A DNA stretch of 64,000 bases, from NCBI RefSeq assembly GCF_902499125.1, contig NZ_CABVPX010000035.1:28103-92102 (forward strand), written 5' to 3'. The notes under the pieces are model-generated. The model was not told the origin of the DNA, ran no database searches, and saw nothing but the letters and a program-made list of their open reading frames with translations. A program made the translations under genes and the position numbers. The first letter of the stretch is position 1; each line of letters opens with the position of its first letter. This DNA is from Burkholderia arboris. GTDB lineage: Bacteria > Pseudomonadota > Gammaproteobacteria > Burkholderiales > Burkholderiaceae. Positions 50,388 to 59,447 of the stretch are shown one piece after another.

Positions 50388-51980
50388 TCAGCTCGACGGC
50401 TTGCGCGCGAGGATCGTGGCGAGCTGCGCGCCGTTCGGGCTGCCGAGACCCGTGCACGCGTCCCAGCCCGACGCAGCCGCATAGGTGCCGTTCGATCCTT
50501 TCGTGATGTCGCGCAACGCGCCCGGATTCTTGTACAGCACCGGATTGACCCAACCGGCCGATGCGCCGGCCGCCGCATTGATCCGCGCGATCAGCGCGGC
50601 CCACAGCGGCGCAACCGCGCTCGTGCCGCCCATCACGGTAGCCGTGCCGGCGACCGATACCTCGTAGCCCGTCTGCGGCGACGCATCGCCGGCCACATCG
50701 GGTACGCCGCGTTTCGCAAGCGGCGTGCGGCTGCCGTCGGCGAGCGTGACCGCGAGCCCCTGCTGCCACGCCGGCACGTCGAACAGCGTGCTGACACCGC
50801 CGCCGCCCGCGCCGCCGCCGGCCGCCTCGTCGTTCCACGTGACCTCGCTGCGGATGCCCTGCCCCGGCAGCGCGTCGAGCTGCGTGCCGCCGCAGCCGAG
50901 CACGTACGGGCTCGACGCGGGGAAGTCGACGTGATCGGCGCCGTCCTGCAGCCCGTCGCCCGACCCGCTGTCGCCCGACGCCGCGCATACGGTGATGCCC
51001 TGCGCGGCGGCCGCCTGCAGCACGCGGTTGAACGCCTGCGCCGACTGCGCCTGCCACGTCGCTTCCGGGCCGCCCCAGCTGATCGAGATCACCGACGGCT
51101 TGTTGGTCGTGTCGCTGACGGCCGCATTGACGGCCTGGATGAAGCCCGCGTCGCTGTTCGACGCGAAGTAGACGGCGATCTTCGCGGCCGGCGCGATCGC
51201 ACCGGCGATCTCGATGTCGAGCGCGACTTCGCCGTCCGGGCCGTTCGGGTCGCCGGTCGGCGTGTTGCGACCGGTGCCGACGTTCACGTCGACGAGCGTC
51301 GGCGGCGTCGTGATCCCGAGCCCGTGGAAATACTGCTGGATATCGGCCGCGCGATAGCCGCCGCCGAGTTCGACGATCGCGATGCATTGGCCGGCGCCGT
51401 CGCCGGCCGGAAAGCCGTACAGCGACGCCAGCTGGACCGGTGTGAACGTGACGCCCGCCGCGCCGCCGCGCGCGGGCCGGAACGGCGGACGCAGCCGGAA
51501 ATGCGGCCGCGCCTGCGGGCGGCTGTCGAGGCCGAGCACGGCCGTGACGGCGTCGCCGAGATCGTCGGGCAGCGCGATCGGGCCCGAGCGGCCGCGATAC
51601 TGGCCGATCGACCGATGCTCGAAACGCTCGAGCGTGACGCCGAATGCGGCCTCGAACTGCTTGATCGTGCCCGACAGCACGACGACGCTCTCGACCGGAT
51701 CGACGCGATCGACCGCGAGCTGGTGATGACGCGCGAAGTCCTCGGTCTTGCGGATGTCGTCGGGATTGGCGGAGAAACGCTGCGCGAACGCTTCGCGCGA
51801 CAGCGGTTTCGCCTGTGTGTCGCCGGTGGCGAGCTGGTGGACCAACGTATCGAGTTGCCCTTCTTCCTGCCGCCGCAACATGATCGTGACGTGGATGCGT
51901 TCTGCCGGATCGCACGGGCCGAGGCACTTGGACTCGGCGACGATTCGGGGTTCACGGTCGGCGTGAAGATGCCTTGCCAT
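50388..51980 (-). CDS. S53-family sedolisin (kumamolisin-like) peptidase
   Basis: The 530-residue protein has a pro-kumamolisin-type propeptide (about residues 28-160) and an S53 core. The Glu-Asp pair is E251-x3-D255 (EVALDIEI) and the nucleophile S454 is in GGTSAVAP. SGDSGSGDG holds the oxyanion aspartate, and the C-terminal calcium site includes DITKGSNGTY and GWDACTGLGSP. It is an acid-active serine-carboxyl endopeptidase. No signal peptide is visible in the first 25 residues. It is 73 bp upstream of the S10 gene on the same strand, possibly co-transcribed. AAGGAGGG lies 8 bp before the ATG. Confidence 0.9.
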   Translation of the reverse strand: MARHLHADREPRIVAESKCLGPCDPAERIHVTIMLRRQEEGQLDTLVHQLATGDTQAKPLSREAFAQRFSANPDDIRKTEDFARHHQLAVDRVDPVESVVVLSGTIKQFEAAFGVTLERFEHRSIGQYRGRSGPIALPDDLGDAVTAVLGLDSRPQARPHFRLRPPFRPARGGAAGVTFTPVQLASLYGFPAGDGAGQCIAIVELGGGYRAADIQQYFHGLGITTPPTLVDVNVGTGRNTPTGDPNGPDGEVALDIEIAGAIAPAAKIAVYFASNSDAGFIQAVNAAVSDTTNKPSVISISWGGPEATWQAQSAQAFNRVLQAAAAQGITVCAASGDSGSGDGLQDGADHVDFPASSPYVLGCGGTQLDALPGQGIRSEVTWNDEAAGGGAGGGGVSTLFDVPAWQQGLAVTLADGSRTPLAKRGVPDVAGDASPQTGYEVSVAGTATVMGGTSAVAPLWAALIARINAAAGASAGWVNPVLYKNPGALRDITKGSNGTYAAASGWDACTGLGSPNGAQLATILARKPSS

Positions 51981-52116
51981 GTTCAGACCCTCCTTGGTAC
52001 CGCGTTGCACGGAACAGCCAGGAAATCGGACATAGCCGGCGGAAGTCGGTTCCGTTCGGTCAGTCGGTTCGCGATTGCGCGAAGTTAAGGGAAGTTTAGA
52101 ACAGTCAGACGATTTG

Positions 52117-52148
52117 CGCGCACGCCCTTCTGCAGCAAGGGATGCGCG
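52117..52148 (-). terminator. Hairpin after LysE gene (2)
   Basis: CGCGCA + CCCTT (52117-52129) pair with AAGGG + TGCGCG (52137-52148), with a small internal mismatch and 7-nt loop. It lies about 90 bp past the LysE gene stop and before the S53 promoter region. Confidence 0.45.
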
Positions 52149-52238
52149 TGAAGGCCGGCATTGCACGCGGCCTGCGGCGACCGGCGCCTCGTTGCCGCGC
52201 GGCTGCAGACCGGCGCGGCAACGGTACGGCGACCGCGT

Positions 52239-52865
52239 TCAGTCCATTGAAAGGCGCAGCGCGAACCCGATCAGCGCCGCCGAAAACGTCCAGCGCTGCA
52301 CGGTCTGTGCGAGCGGATGCGCGCGCATCCACGCCGCGATGCGCGACGCGCCGAACACGCACGCGAGGTCGAAGCACACGCCGGCCGCGACCAGCAGCGC
52401 GCCGAGCTCGAACATCTGCCAGACGACCGGCCCTGCCTCGGGCCGCACGAACTGCGGCAGCAGCACCGAGCAGAACAGCAGCGCCTTCGGGTTCAGCAGG
52501 TTCGTCAGCAACCCCTTCACGAACGACTGGCGCAACTCGCCGGCCGTTGCCGCCGCGTCGCTGTCGCCGAGCGCGAACACCGGCGAGCGGAACACCTGGA
52601 TCGCGACATACGCGAGATAGAGCGCGCCGCCGTAGCGGATCACCTCGTACAGCCACGGCGCGCTGCGGATCAGCGCCGCGACACCGCAGGCCGACAACGT
52701 CACGTGCGCGGTGCGCGCGAGCGACAGCCCGGCCGCCGCCGCCATGCCCGGCCGCACGCCACGGCCGATGCTGGTCTGCAGCACGAGCGCCATGTCAGGC
52801 CCCGGCACCGCATAGATGGCCGCCAGCGCGGCGAGATAAATCAACAGCAAATGCGTGGAAATCAT
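52239..52865 (-). CDS. LysE/RhtB-family amino-acid exporter (2)
   Basis: The 208-residue inner-membrane protein has the LysE-family N-terminus MISTHLLLIYLAALAAIYAVPGPDMALVLQTSIGRG, in which the APGP-type loop is conserved, plus GLLTNLLNPKALLFCSVLLPQF, the central family motif, and about six TM segments. It is divergent from an Lrp/AsnC regulator with a 134-bp shared promoter region, the usual arrangement in which an Lrp-type protein senses an amino acid and induces its exporter. The exported amino acid is unknown. Confidence 0.9.
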   Translation of the reverse strand: MISTHLLLIYLAALAAIYAVPGPDMALVLQTSIGRGVRPGMAAAAGLSLARTAHVTLSACGVAALIRSAPWLYEVIRYGGALYLAYVAIQVFRSPVFALGDSDAAATAGELRQSFVKGLLTNLLNPKALLFCSVLLPQFVRPEAGPVVWQMFELGALLVAAGVCFDLACVFGASRIAAWMRAHPLAQTVQRWTFSAALIGFALRLSMD

Positions 52866-52999
52866 GGTCTGCCCCCGTCCTTCAATGACGATATGTTGCC
52901 GCTGAAGGAGGAGGGATTATTGGCCATCTTTGGCTCTGGATTGGCGATCCGTAGTGGAATCCGCCACAATCACGGAATCGAAACAAGGATTCCGCCAAC

Positions 53000-53464
53000 A
53001 TGACCGAGCTCGACAAAACCGACCGCGCGATCCTCGCTGCGGTGCAGCGCGACGGCCGCCTGCCGATCGCGCGGCTCGCCGAATCCGTCGGCCTGTCCGA
53101 GACGCCTTGCGCGCGGCGCCTCAAGCGGCTCGAAAGCGACGGCTACATCGAACGCTACCGCGCGCAACTGTCGCGGCAGGCGCTCGGCTTCGGCGTCGTC
53201 GCGTTCGTGCTCGTGCGGTTCGCGACGCACGACCGCAAGGTCGCCGACCGGTTCGAACGGGAAGTGCTCGGCATCGAGCGGATCCTCGCGTGCCACAACG
53301 TCGCCGGCACGGCCGACTACCTGCTGCAGGTGGTCGCGCGCGACCTCGACGACTACGGCACGTTCCTGCGCGACTCGCTGCGGATGCTGCCGGGCGTGAC
53401 GTCGATCGAATCGGCGCTGTCGCTGCGCGAGGTGAAGCACGACGCGGGCTTGCCGGTGCCGTGA
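53000..53464 (+). CDS. Lrp/AsnC-family transcriptional regulator
   Basis: The 154-residue protein has the short Lrp/AsnC layout. A DNA-binding helix-turn-helix (LDKTDRAILAAVQRDGRLPIARLAESVGLSETPCARRLKRLE) is followed by a RAM ligand-binding domain with VAGTADYLLQVVARDLDDYGTFLRDSL. It is divergent from a LysE-family exporter, its probable target. The shared region contains a repeat of GGAATCCGCCA and GGATTCCGCCA (about 52961 and 52984) directly upstream of its ATG that may be its binding sites. Confidence 0.9.
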   Translation: MTELDKTDRAILAAVQRDGRLPIARLAESVGLSETPCARRLKRLESDGYIERYRAQLSRQALGFGVVAFVLVRFATHDRKVADRFEREVLGIERILACHNVAGTADYLLQVVARDLDDYGTFLRDSLRMLPGVTSIESALSLREVKHDAGLPVP

Positions 53465-53473
53465 GGTGCGGCG

Positions 53474-53520
53474 GGCCGGCAAGCCGCGCCAGCGCGTAAC
53501 GCTTGTTCACTTTGCCGGCC
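53474..53520. terminator. Inverted repeat between Lrp and gbuR-like genes
   Basis: GGCCGGCAA (53474-53482) and TTGCCGGCC (53512-53520) form a perfect 9-bp stem with a 29-nt loop in the gap between convergent genes. Confidence 0.4.
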
Positions 53521-53539
53521 GTGCCGGCGTCAGGCGGCG

Positions 53540-54457
53540 TCAGGCAACGTCGGGGGACTGGTGCGCGCGCTCGAGATCCTCGAGAAACGCTTCCACCAGC
53601 GGATTCCCGCGCCCGTTGCGCGCGACGACCATGTGGAACGTCACGTCGTAGCGCAGTTCGTCCGGGTTGAGCGGCGCGAGCAATCCCTGCGCGACGTACG
53701 GCGCCGCGAAGTGCTGCGGCAGGTAGCCGAGGTGGTGGCCGGACAGGATCAGCAGCGCGACGGCTTCCATGTTGTCGGCCGTCGCGGTCACGCGGTCGGG
53801 CGTCGTCGACAGCTGCGCCTCCGGCAGCGGATACGAGCGCCACGCCCATTCGAAGCCCGCGACGTCGGCCGGCGTCAGCATGCCGGCGCCGTCGAACAGC
53901 GGATGGCCGCGCCCGCAGTACGCGACCTGGCGCTCGATGAACAGCGGCGTGTAATGCAGCGACGGCACGCGGTGCCAGAAGTAGCCGACCGCGATCTGGA
54001 TTTCGTCGCTCAGCAGCTTCTCCTCGAGATCGCCCGGCGCGCGCACCGAAATCGAGAAGCGCACGGCTTCGTCGCGCGTGCGGAACGCGGCGATCGCCTC
54101 GGCGATCCGCGCATTCTGGCTTACCGGCGTATGGCCGATCAGGCCGATATTCAACGTGCCGACCAGTTGGCGGTCCATATGCCGCGCGGCCATCCCGAAT
54201 TCGTCGAGCGCCGCGAGCAGTTTGCGGCTCATCGCATGGAACCGTTCGCCCTTCGGCGTAAGCCGGAAGCCGCTGCGGCCGCGCTCGCACAGCCGGTAGC
54301 CAAGCCGCGTCTCCAGCGACGACAGTTGCGCGCTGATCGTCGACTGCCCGACGTTCAGCACGGCCTGCGCGGCCGATACACCGCCCGCGTCCGTGACCGC
54401 GAGAAACACGCGGATCAACCGCAGATCGAGGGTCGACAGATTCCCCAGCACGTTCAT
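53540..54457 (-). CDS. gbuR: LysR-family regulator, GbuR-like
   Basis: The 305-residue protein has the LysR helix-turn-helix at the N-terminus (DLRLIRVFLAVTDAGGVSAAQAVLNVGQSTISAQLSSLE) and a type-2 periplasmic-binding effector domain. It is divergent from a guanidinobutyrase gene with a 133-bp shared region carrying a palindrome. In Pseudomonas, gbuA is controlled by the divergent LysR protein GbuR in response to 4-guanidinobutyrate. The name here is by position plus family, not sequence comparison. Confidence 0.8.
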   Translation of the reverse strand: MNVLGNLSTLDLRLIRVFLAVTDAGGVSAAQAVLNVGQSTISAQLSSLETRLGYRLCERGRSGFRLTPKGERFHAMSRKLLAALDEFGMAARHMDRQLVGTLNIGLIGHTPVSQNARIAEAIAAFRTRDEAVRFSISVRAPGDLEEKLLSDEIQIAVGYFWHRVPSLHYTPLFIERQVAYCGRGHPLFDGAGMLTPADVAGFEWAWRSYPLPEAQLSTTPDRVTATADNMEAVALLILSGHHLGYLPQHFAAPYVAQGLLAPLNPDELRYDVTFHMVVARNGRGNPLVEAFLEDLERAHQSPDVA

Positions 54458-54468
54458 CCCCTTCCATA

Positions 54469-54486
54469 CATCGATGAAAATCGATG
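54469..54486. promoter_or_regulatory. LysR-type operator in gbuR-gbuA intergenic region
   Basis: CATCGAT-gaaa-ATCGATG is a perfect 7-4-7 inverted repeat about 12 bp upstream of gbuR and 105 bp before gbuA. It contains the T-N11-A spacing that LysR proteins recognise. Confidence 0.5.
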
Positions 54487-54590
54487 TTTACGTCGATATC
54501 TTCGCATTCTTCTTTCCCGACGGAGCGCGTAAAACTGTGCGCCAAGCCGCGTCGCATGATACGGCAACCCCACATCGGAAGAGACAGCCC

Positions 54591-55547
54591 ATGAACGACC
54601 ACCCCCATTTCCAGCCGCTCGGCGGCAATGAAATGCCGCGCTGCGGCGGCATCGCGACGATGATGCGCCTGCCGCACGTGGCGAGCGCCGAAGGCCTCGA
54701 CGCCTGCTTCGTCGGCGTGCCGTTCGATCTCGGCACGTCCAACCGCACCGGCGCACGCTTCGGCCCGCGCCAGATCCGCACGGAATCCGTGCTGCTGCGC
54801 CCGTACAACATGGCCACGCGCGCCGCGCCGTTCGATTCGCTGCAGATCGCCGACATCGGCGACGTCGCGATCAACCCGTACAACCTGCACGATTCGATCT
54901 CGCGCATCGAAGCCGCGTACGACGCGATCCTCGAGCATGACTGCAAGCCGATCACGCTCGGCGGCGACCATACGATCGCGCTGCCGATCCTGCGCGCGAT
55001 CCACCGCAAGCACGGCAAGGTTGCATTGATCCACGTCGATGCACACGCCGACGTGAACGACACGATGATGGGCGAAAAGATCGCGCACGGCACGCCGTTC
55101 CGCCGCGCGGTCGAGGAAGGCCTGCTGCACGGCGACAAGGTCACGCAGATCGGCCTGCGCGGCACCGGCTACGCCGCCGAGGATTTCGACTGGTGCCGCG
55201 AGCAGGGTTTCCGCGTCGTCCAGGCCGAGGAATGCTGGAACAAGTCGCTGGCGCCGCTGATGGAAGAAGTGCGCGCACGCGTCGGCGACACGCCCGTCTA
55301 CATCAGCTTCGACATCGACGGCATCGATCCGGCCTACGCACCGGGCACCGGCACGCCGGAAATCGCGGGCCTCACGGTGCCGCAGGCGCTCGAGATCATC
55401 CGCGGCGCGAAGGGGTTGAACATCGTCGGCTGCGATCTCGTCGAAGTCGCGCCGCCGTACGATCCGTTCGGCACCACGGCGCTGCTCGGCGCGAACCTCG
55501 CGTACGAGTTGCTGTGCGTGCTGCCGGGCGTCGCGTACCGCGACTGA
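54591..55547 (+). CDS. gbuA: Guanidinobutyrase (ureohydrolase family)
   Basis: The 318-residue protein is of the agmatinase/arginase fold with its dimanganese ligands: GGDHTIALP, DAHADVNDT and SFDIDGIDPAYAPGTGTPE. The N-terminus FQPLGGNEMPRCGGIATMMRLP is characteristic of guanidinobutyrase (GbuA) as opposed to agmatinase. It hydrolyses 4-guanidinobutyrate to GABA and urea in arginine catabolism by the arginine oxidase/transaminase routes. It is divergent from a LysR regulator and followed after 54 bp by an MHS transporter, so uptake and hydrolysis are probably co-expressed. ATG at 54591 begins the conserved N-terminus. Confidence 0.88.
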   Translation: MNDHPHFQPLGGNEMPRCGGIATMMRLPHVASAEGLDACFVGVPFDLGTSNRTGARFGPRQIRTESVLLRPYNMATRAAPFDSLQIADIGDVAINPYNLHDSISRIEAAYDAILEHDCKPITLGGDHTIALPILRAIHRKHGKVALIHVDAHADVNDTMMGEKIAHGTPFRRAVEEGLLHGDKVTQIGLRGTGYAAEDFDWCREQGFRVVQAEECWNKSLAPLMEEVRARVGDTPVYISFDIDGIDPAYAPGTGTPEIAGLTVPQALEIIRGAKGLNIVGCDLVEVAPPYDPFGTTALLGANLAYELLCVLPGVAYRD

Positions 55548-55601
55548 TCCCGGCACCCACACTATTCCAAATCAAAGGATTCCAGAGGAGCACACATCAA
55601 G

Positions 55602-56927
55602 ATGGGGACTTCCGTCAAGCAACCGAAGCGGGCGGCGCTCGCTTCGTTCGTCGGCACCACGATCGAGTGGTACGACTTCTATAGCTACGCGACCGCCGCC
55701 GCCATCGTGTTCGGGCCGCTGTTCTTTCCCGGCGAAAACCGCTTCATCAGCCTGCTCGCGTCGTTCGGTTCGTTCGCGGTCGGTTTCTTCGCGCGGCCGC
55801 TCGGCGGCGTGATGTTCGGCTATCTCGGCGACCGCTTCGGCCGCAAGCGTTCGCTGCTTGCGACGCTGATGCTGATGGCCGTGTCGACCGTCGCGATCGG
55901 CCTGCTGCCGACCCATGCGCAAGCCGGCGTGATCGCACCGATCCTGCTCGTGCTGATGCGCGTGCTGCAAGGTATCGCGGTCGGCGGCGAATGGGGCGGC
56001 GCGGTGCTGCTCGCCGGCGAGCATGCACCGGAAGGCAAGCGGACGTTCTTCGCGTCGTTCGCGCAGCTCGGCAGCGCGAGCGGCCTGATCCTGTCGATGC
56101 TCGCGTTCGGCGCGATCAGCACGCTGTCGAAGGACGACATGATGAGCTGGGGCTGGCGCGTGCCGTTCCTCGCAAGTTCCGTACTGCTGATCGTTGGCTT
56201 CGTGATCCGTGCGAGCGTATCCGAGTCGCCCGAGTTCGAGGAAGTCCGGAAGAGCGGCAACATCGCGCAAAAGCCGCTGCGCGAAGCGCTCAAGTACTGG
56301 CCGCTGCTGCTGCTCGCGATCGGCGCGAACGTGTACGGCATCGCCGGCGTGTATTTCAGCAACATCTTCATGATCAGCTATGCGACGCAGTTCCTGTCGC
56401 TCGACCGGTCGATGGTGCTGCATTGCATGACGATCGTCGCCGTGTTGCAGTTCGTCGTGCAACTCGCGGCCGCGTTCCTCGCGCAGCGCTTCGGCACCAC
56501 GCGCGTGCTGCTGATCACCGGCGCATGGGCCGCGATCGTCCCGTTCCTGATGCTGCCGCTCGTGCACATGGGCACGCCCGTGTCGATCACGGTCGGCGTC
56601 GGCCTCGCGACGCTCGCGGAATCGGGTTACTACTCGGTCGTCGCGGGTTTCGTGAGCGGCATCTTCGTCGCACGCATCCGCTATACGGCGATCTCGATCG
56701 CATACCAGGTGTGCGGCGCGCTCGCCGGCGGCCTCACGCCGCTGGTGGCGACCATCATCGCGCAGAACACCGCGCCGCAATGGTGGCCGCTCGCGATCCA
56801 GTACATGAGTGCGGCCGTGCTGTCATCGCTGTGCGTGTGGCTGATCTCGCGCCGCGTCAGCATCGACGATGTCGGCGCGCCCCGCAAGCAGGACGACGCG
56901 CTGCCGCGCGCCGCACGCACCGCGTAA
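55602..56927 (+). CDS. MHS-family MFS transporter (probable guanidinobutyrate permease)
   Basis: The 441-residue protein has 12 TM segments and the metabolite:H+ symporter motif TTIEWYDFYSYATAAAIVF in helix 1. GYLGDRFGRKRSLLATLMLMAVSTVAIGLLPTHAQ and RVLQGIAVGGEWGGAVLLAGEHAP are further MHS marks (as in ShiA, ProP, KgtP). It follows gbuA by 54 bp, and GAGGAG lies 11 bp before its ATG. Substrate by context is 4-guanidinobutyrate or a related arginine derivative. Its stop precedes a strong terminator. Confidence 0.87.
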   Translation: MGTSVKQPKRAALASFVGTTIEWYDFYSYATAAAIVFGPLFFPGENRFISLLASFGSFAVGFFARPLGGVMFGYLGDRFGRKRSLLATLMLMAVSTVAIGLLPTHAQAGVIAPILLVLMRVLQGIAVGGEWGGAVLLAGEHAPEGKRTFFASFAQLGSASGLILSMLAFGAISTLSKDDMMSWGWRVPFLASSVLLIVGFVIRASVSESPEFEEVRKSGNIAQKPLREALKYWPLLLLAIGANVYGIAGVYFSNIFMISYATQFLSLDRSMVLHCMTIVAVLQFVVQLAAAFLAQRFGTTRVLLITGAWAAIVPFLMLPLVHMGTPVSITVGVGLATLAESGYYSVVAGFVSGIFVARIRYTAISIAYQVCGALAGGLTPLVATIIAQNTAPQWWPLAIQYMSAAVLSSLCVWLISRRVSIDDVGAPRKQDDALPRAARTA

Positions 56928-56947
56928 CGCACGTGCACGCGTGACGC

Positions 56948-56978
56948 AAAACGGCCCGCTTCTGCGGGCCGTTTTTTT
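56948..56978 (+). terminator. Intrinsic terminator after the MHS transporter
   Basis: AAAACGGCCCGC-ttct-GCGGGCCGTTTT forms a 12-bp stem followed by T's, a textbook rho-independent terminator. The A-run on the opposite side makes it usable for metE as well. Confidence 0.92.
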
Positions 56979-57024
56979 GCCGTCCGATTTTCGATCGCGA
57001 CGGCGGCGCACAACGTGCGTCAGG

Positions 57025-59319
57025 TTATTGCACCTGGCTGCGCAATGTCTTCGCCGCAGCGACCATGTTCGTCAGCGCCGGAATCACTTCCGCCCACTGG
57101 CGCGTCTTCAGGCCGCAATCCGGATTCACCCACAGGCGTTCCGCCGGAATCCGTTCGGCCGCCTTCTTCATCAGGCCGACGATGTGCGCCTGCGTCGGGA
57201 TGTTCGGAGAATGGATGTCGTACACGCCCGGCCCGATTTCGTTCGGATACTTGAAGTTGTCGAACGCGTCGAGCAACTCCATGTCCGAACGCGACGTCTC
57301 GATCGTGATCACGTCCGCATCCATGTCCGCGATCGACGCGATGATGTCGTTGAACTCCGAATAGCACATGTGCGTGTGGATCTGCGTCTCGTCCTGCACG
57401 CCGTTCGCGGTGATGCGGAACGACTCGACCGCCCACTTCAGGTACTCGCCCCATTGCACGCGGCGCAGCGGCAACCCTTCGCGCAGCGCAGCCTCGTCGA
57501 TCTGGATCACGCGCACGCCGACCTTCTCGAGATCGAGCACTTCCTCGCGGATCGCGAGCGCGAGCTGGTAGCACGACACCGAGCGCGGCTGGTCGTCGCG
57601 CACGAACGACCAGTTCAGGATCGTCACGGGGCCGGTCAGCATGCCCTTCATCGGCTTGGTCGTCAGCGACTGCGCGTACGCGATCCATTCGACCGTCATG
57701 GCCTTCGGGCGGCTGATGTCGCCGAACAGGATCGGCGGCTTCACGCAGCGCGAACCGTACGACTGCACCCAGCCGAACTGGCTGAATGCGTAGCCGTCGA
57801 GCTGCTCGCCGAAGTATTCGACCATGTCGTTGCGCTCGGCTTCGCCGTGCACGAGCACGTCGAGTTCGAGCGCTTCCTGCTCGCGGACGCTGCGTTCGAT
57901 CTCGGCCTGCATCGCCGTGCGGTAGCCGGCCTCGTCCAGCGCGCCGGCCTTGAACTGGCTGCGCGCCTGGCGGATTTCGGCGGTCTGCGGGAACGAACCG
58001 ATCGTCGTCGTCGGGAAGGCCGGCAGGTTCAGTCGTGCCGACTGCCTCGACGCACGTTGCGTGTACGGGCTCACGCGGTTGCCGAGCTGCGCGTCGATGC
58101 GCGCAATCGCGGCCTTCACCGCCGGGTTGTTCACGCGCGGCGAGCGGCGGCGCGAATCGATCGCGGCGGCATTCGCGGCGAGCGAATCGGCCACCTTGTC
58201 GCGGCCTTCGTTCAGCGCGGTCGCGAGCACCTTCAGTTCGTCGAGTTTCTGCAGCGCGAACGCAAGCCACGCGCGGATTTCCGCATCGAGCTTCTCCTCG
58301 CTCGCGAGATCGACCGGCACGTGCAGCAGCGAGCACGACGGCGCGAGCCACAGGCGATCGCCGAGCTGCTGAGCGAGCGGTTCGAGCCAGTCGAGCGTCG
58401 CGTTCAGGTCCGTCTTCCAGATGTTGCGGCCGTTGATCGCGCCCACCGACAGCACGCGCTCGGGCGGCAGTTCACGTACCAGTGCGTCGATTTCGTCGCG
58501 TGCGTTGATCGCGTCGACATGCAGGCCGTCGACCGGCAACGAGGCAGCGAGCGTCAAGTTGTCCTGAAGCTGGCCGAAGTAGGTGGCGAGCAACACCTTG
58601 ATGCGGCGCGTTTCCAGCGCGGCATACGCGGTACGGAACGCCTGGCGCCATTCGGCATCGAGCTCGGCCACGAGAATCGGTTCGTCGATCTGCACCCATT
58701 CGACGCCCTGCGCGGTCAGCGTGTCGAGCAGCGCGCCGTACACGGGCAGCAGCTTCGGCAGCAGCGCGAGCCGATCGGATTCGTCCTTCGCCTTGCCGAG
58801 CCACAGGTATGTGACGGGGCCGAGGATCACCGGCTTCGCGTTCACGCCCTGCGCGTTTGCCTCGGCCAGTTGCTGCAGCAGGCGCGACGGGTCGAGCGAG
58901 AAGTTCGTGTCCGCGTGGAACTCCGGCACGATGTAGTGATAGTTCGTGTCGAACCACTTCGTCATTTCACCGGCCGCGACACCGCCGCAGCATGCGGCGT
59001 GTTCTTCCGCCGACTGCGCCGAGCGGCCGCGCGCGACGCGGAAATAGTTGTCGAGCGCATCGCCGTGGAAGTCCTGCACGCGCTTCGGCAGGTTACCGAG
59101 CGTGAAGCTCATGTCGAGCACCTGGTCGTAGAACGCGAAGTCGCCGATCGGCGCGAGATCGAGATCGCGCTGGTCGTGCCAGTGGCGCTGACGCAGCTCG
59201 GTGCCGAGCGCCTTCAGCGCGTCGCGCGACGACTCGCCCTTCCAGTAGCGCTCGAGACCGAACTTGAGTTCGCGCTTCGCGCCGATGCGCGGAAAACCGA
59301 GGTTGTGTGTCGTAACCAT
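57025..59319 (-). CDS. metE: Cobalamin-independent methionine synthase
   Basis: The 764-residue protein has the family's two barrels. The N-terminal domain starts MVTTHNLGFPRIGAKRELKFGLERYW, and the C-terminal domain holds the zinc-site region GMLTGPVTILNWSF and HTHMCYSEFNDI (His and Cys ligands) and CGLKTR with the last Cys. It transfers the methyl group of 5-methyl-THF-polyglutamate to homocysteine. The length is normal and the reading frame intact. It is divergent from metR, with the intergenic palindrome as probable operator. A cobalamin riboswitch is not present in front of it. Confidence 0.97.
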   Translation of the reverse strand: MVTTHNLGFPRIGAKRELKFGLERYWKGESSRDALKALGTELRQRHWHDQRDLDLAPIGDFAFYDQVLDMSFTLGNLPKRVQDFHGDALDNYFRVARGRSAQSAEEHAACCGGVAAGEMTKWFDTNYHYIVPEFHADTNFSLDPSRLLQQLAEANAQGVNAKPVILGPVTYLWLGKAKDESDRLALLPKLLPVYGALLDTLTAQGVEWVQIDEPILVAELDAEWRQAFRTAYAALETRRIKVLLATYFGQLQDNLTLAASLPVDGLHVDAINARDEIDALVRELPPERVLSVGAINGRNIWKTDLNATLDWLEPLAQQLGDRLWLAPSCSLLHVPVDLASEEKLDAEIRAWLAFALQKLDELKVLATALNEGRDKVADSLAANAAAIDSRRRSPRVNNPAVKAAIARIDAQLGNRVSPYTQRASRQSARLNLPAFPTTTIGSFPQTAEIRQARSQFKAGALDEAGYRTAMQAEIERSVREQEALELDVLVHGEAERNDMVEYFGEQLDGYAFSQFGWVQSYGSRCVKPPILFGDISRPKAMTVEWIAYAQSLTTKPMKGMLTGPVTILNWSFVRDDQPRSVSCYQLALAIREEVLDLEKVGVRVIQIDEAALREGLPLRRVQWGEYLKWAVESFRITANGVQDETQIHTHMCYSEFNDIIASIADMDADVITIETSRSDMELLDAFDNFKYPNEIGPGVYDIHSPNIPTQAHIVGLMKKAAERIPAERLWVNPDCGLKTRQWAEVIPALTNMVAAAKTLRSQVQ

Positions 59320-59377
59320 GAAGCTGCCGTCCAGAGAAAAATTGAAGATCCGGCAGTCATCATAGGGATTTCAAACC

Positions 59378-59402
59378 ATGAAATAAAATGGCATTATTTC
59401 AT
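59378..59402. promoter_or_regulatory. Palindrome in metE-metR intergenic region (MetR-type operator)
   Basis: ATGAAATAA-N7-TTATTTCAT is a perfect 9-7-9 palindrome. It contains the TGAA...TTCA half-sites of MetR binding sites. The shared promoter region is only 128 bp long, so it could act on both genes. Confidence 0.65.
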
Positions 59403-59447
59403 TTACTCATTAAAATTGTTCATGCATCCGTTGCGCAGGCAAAATCC

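Noticed and set aside
53121..55562. 813-codon reverse frame across lrp, gbuR and gbuA
   Set aside because: It overlaps three genes with strong family signatures and shows no domain of its own.
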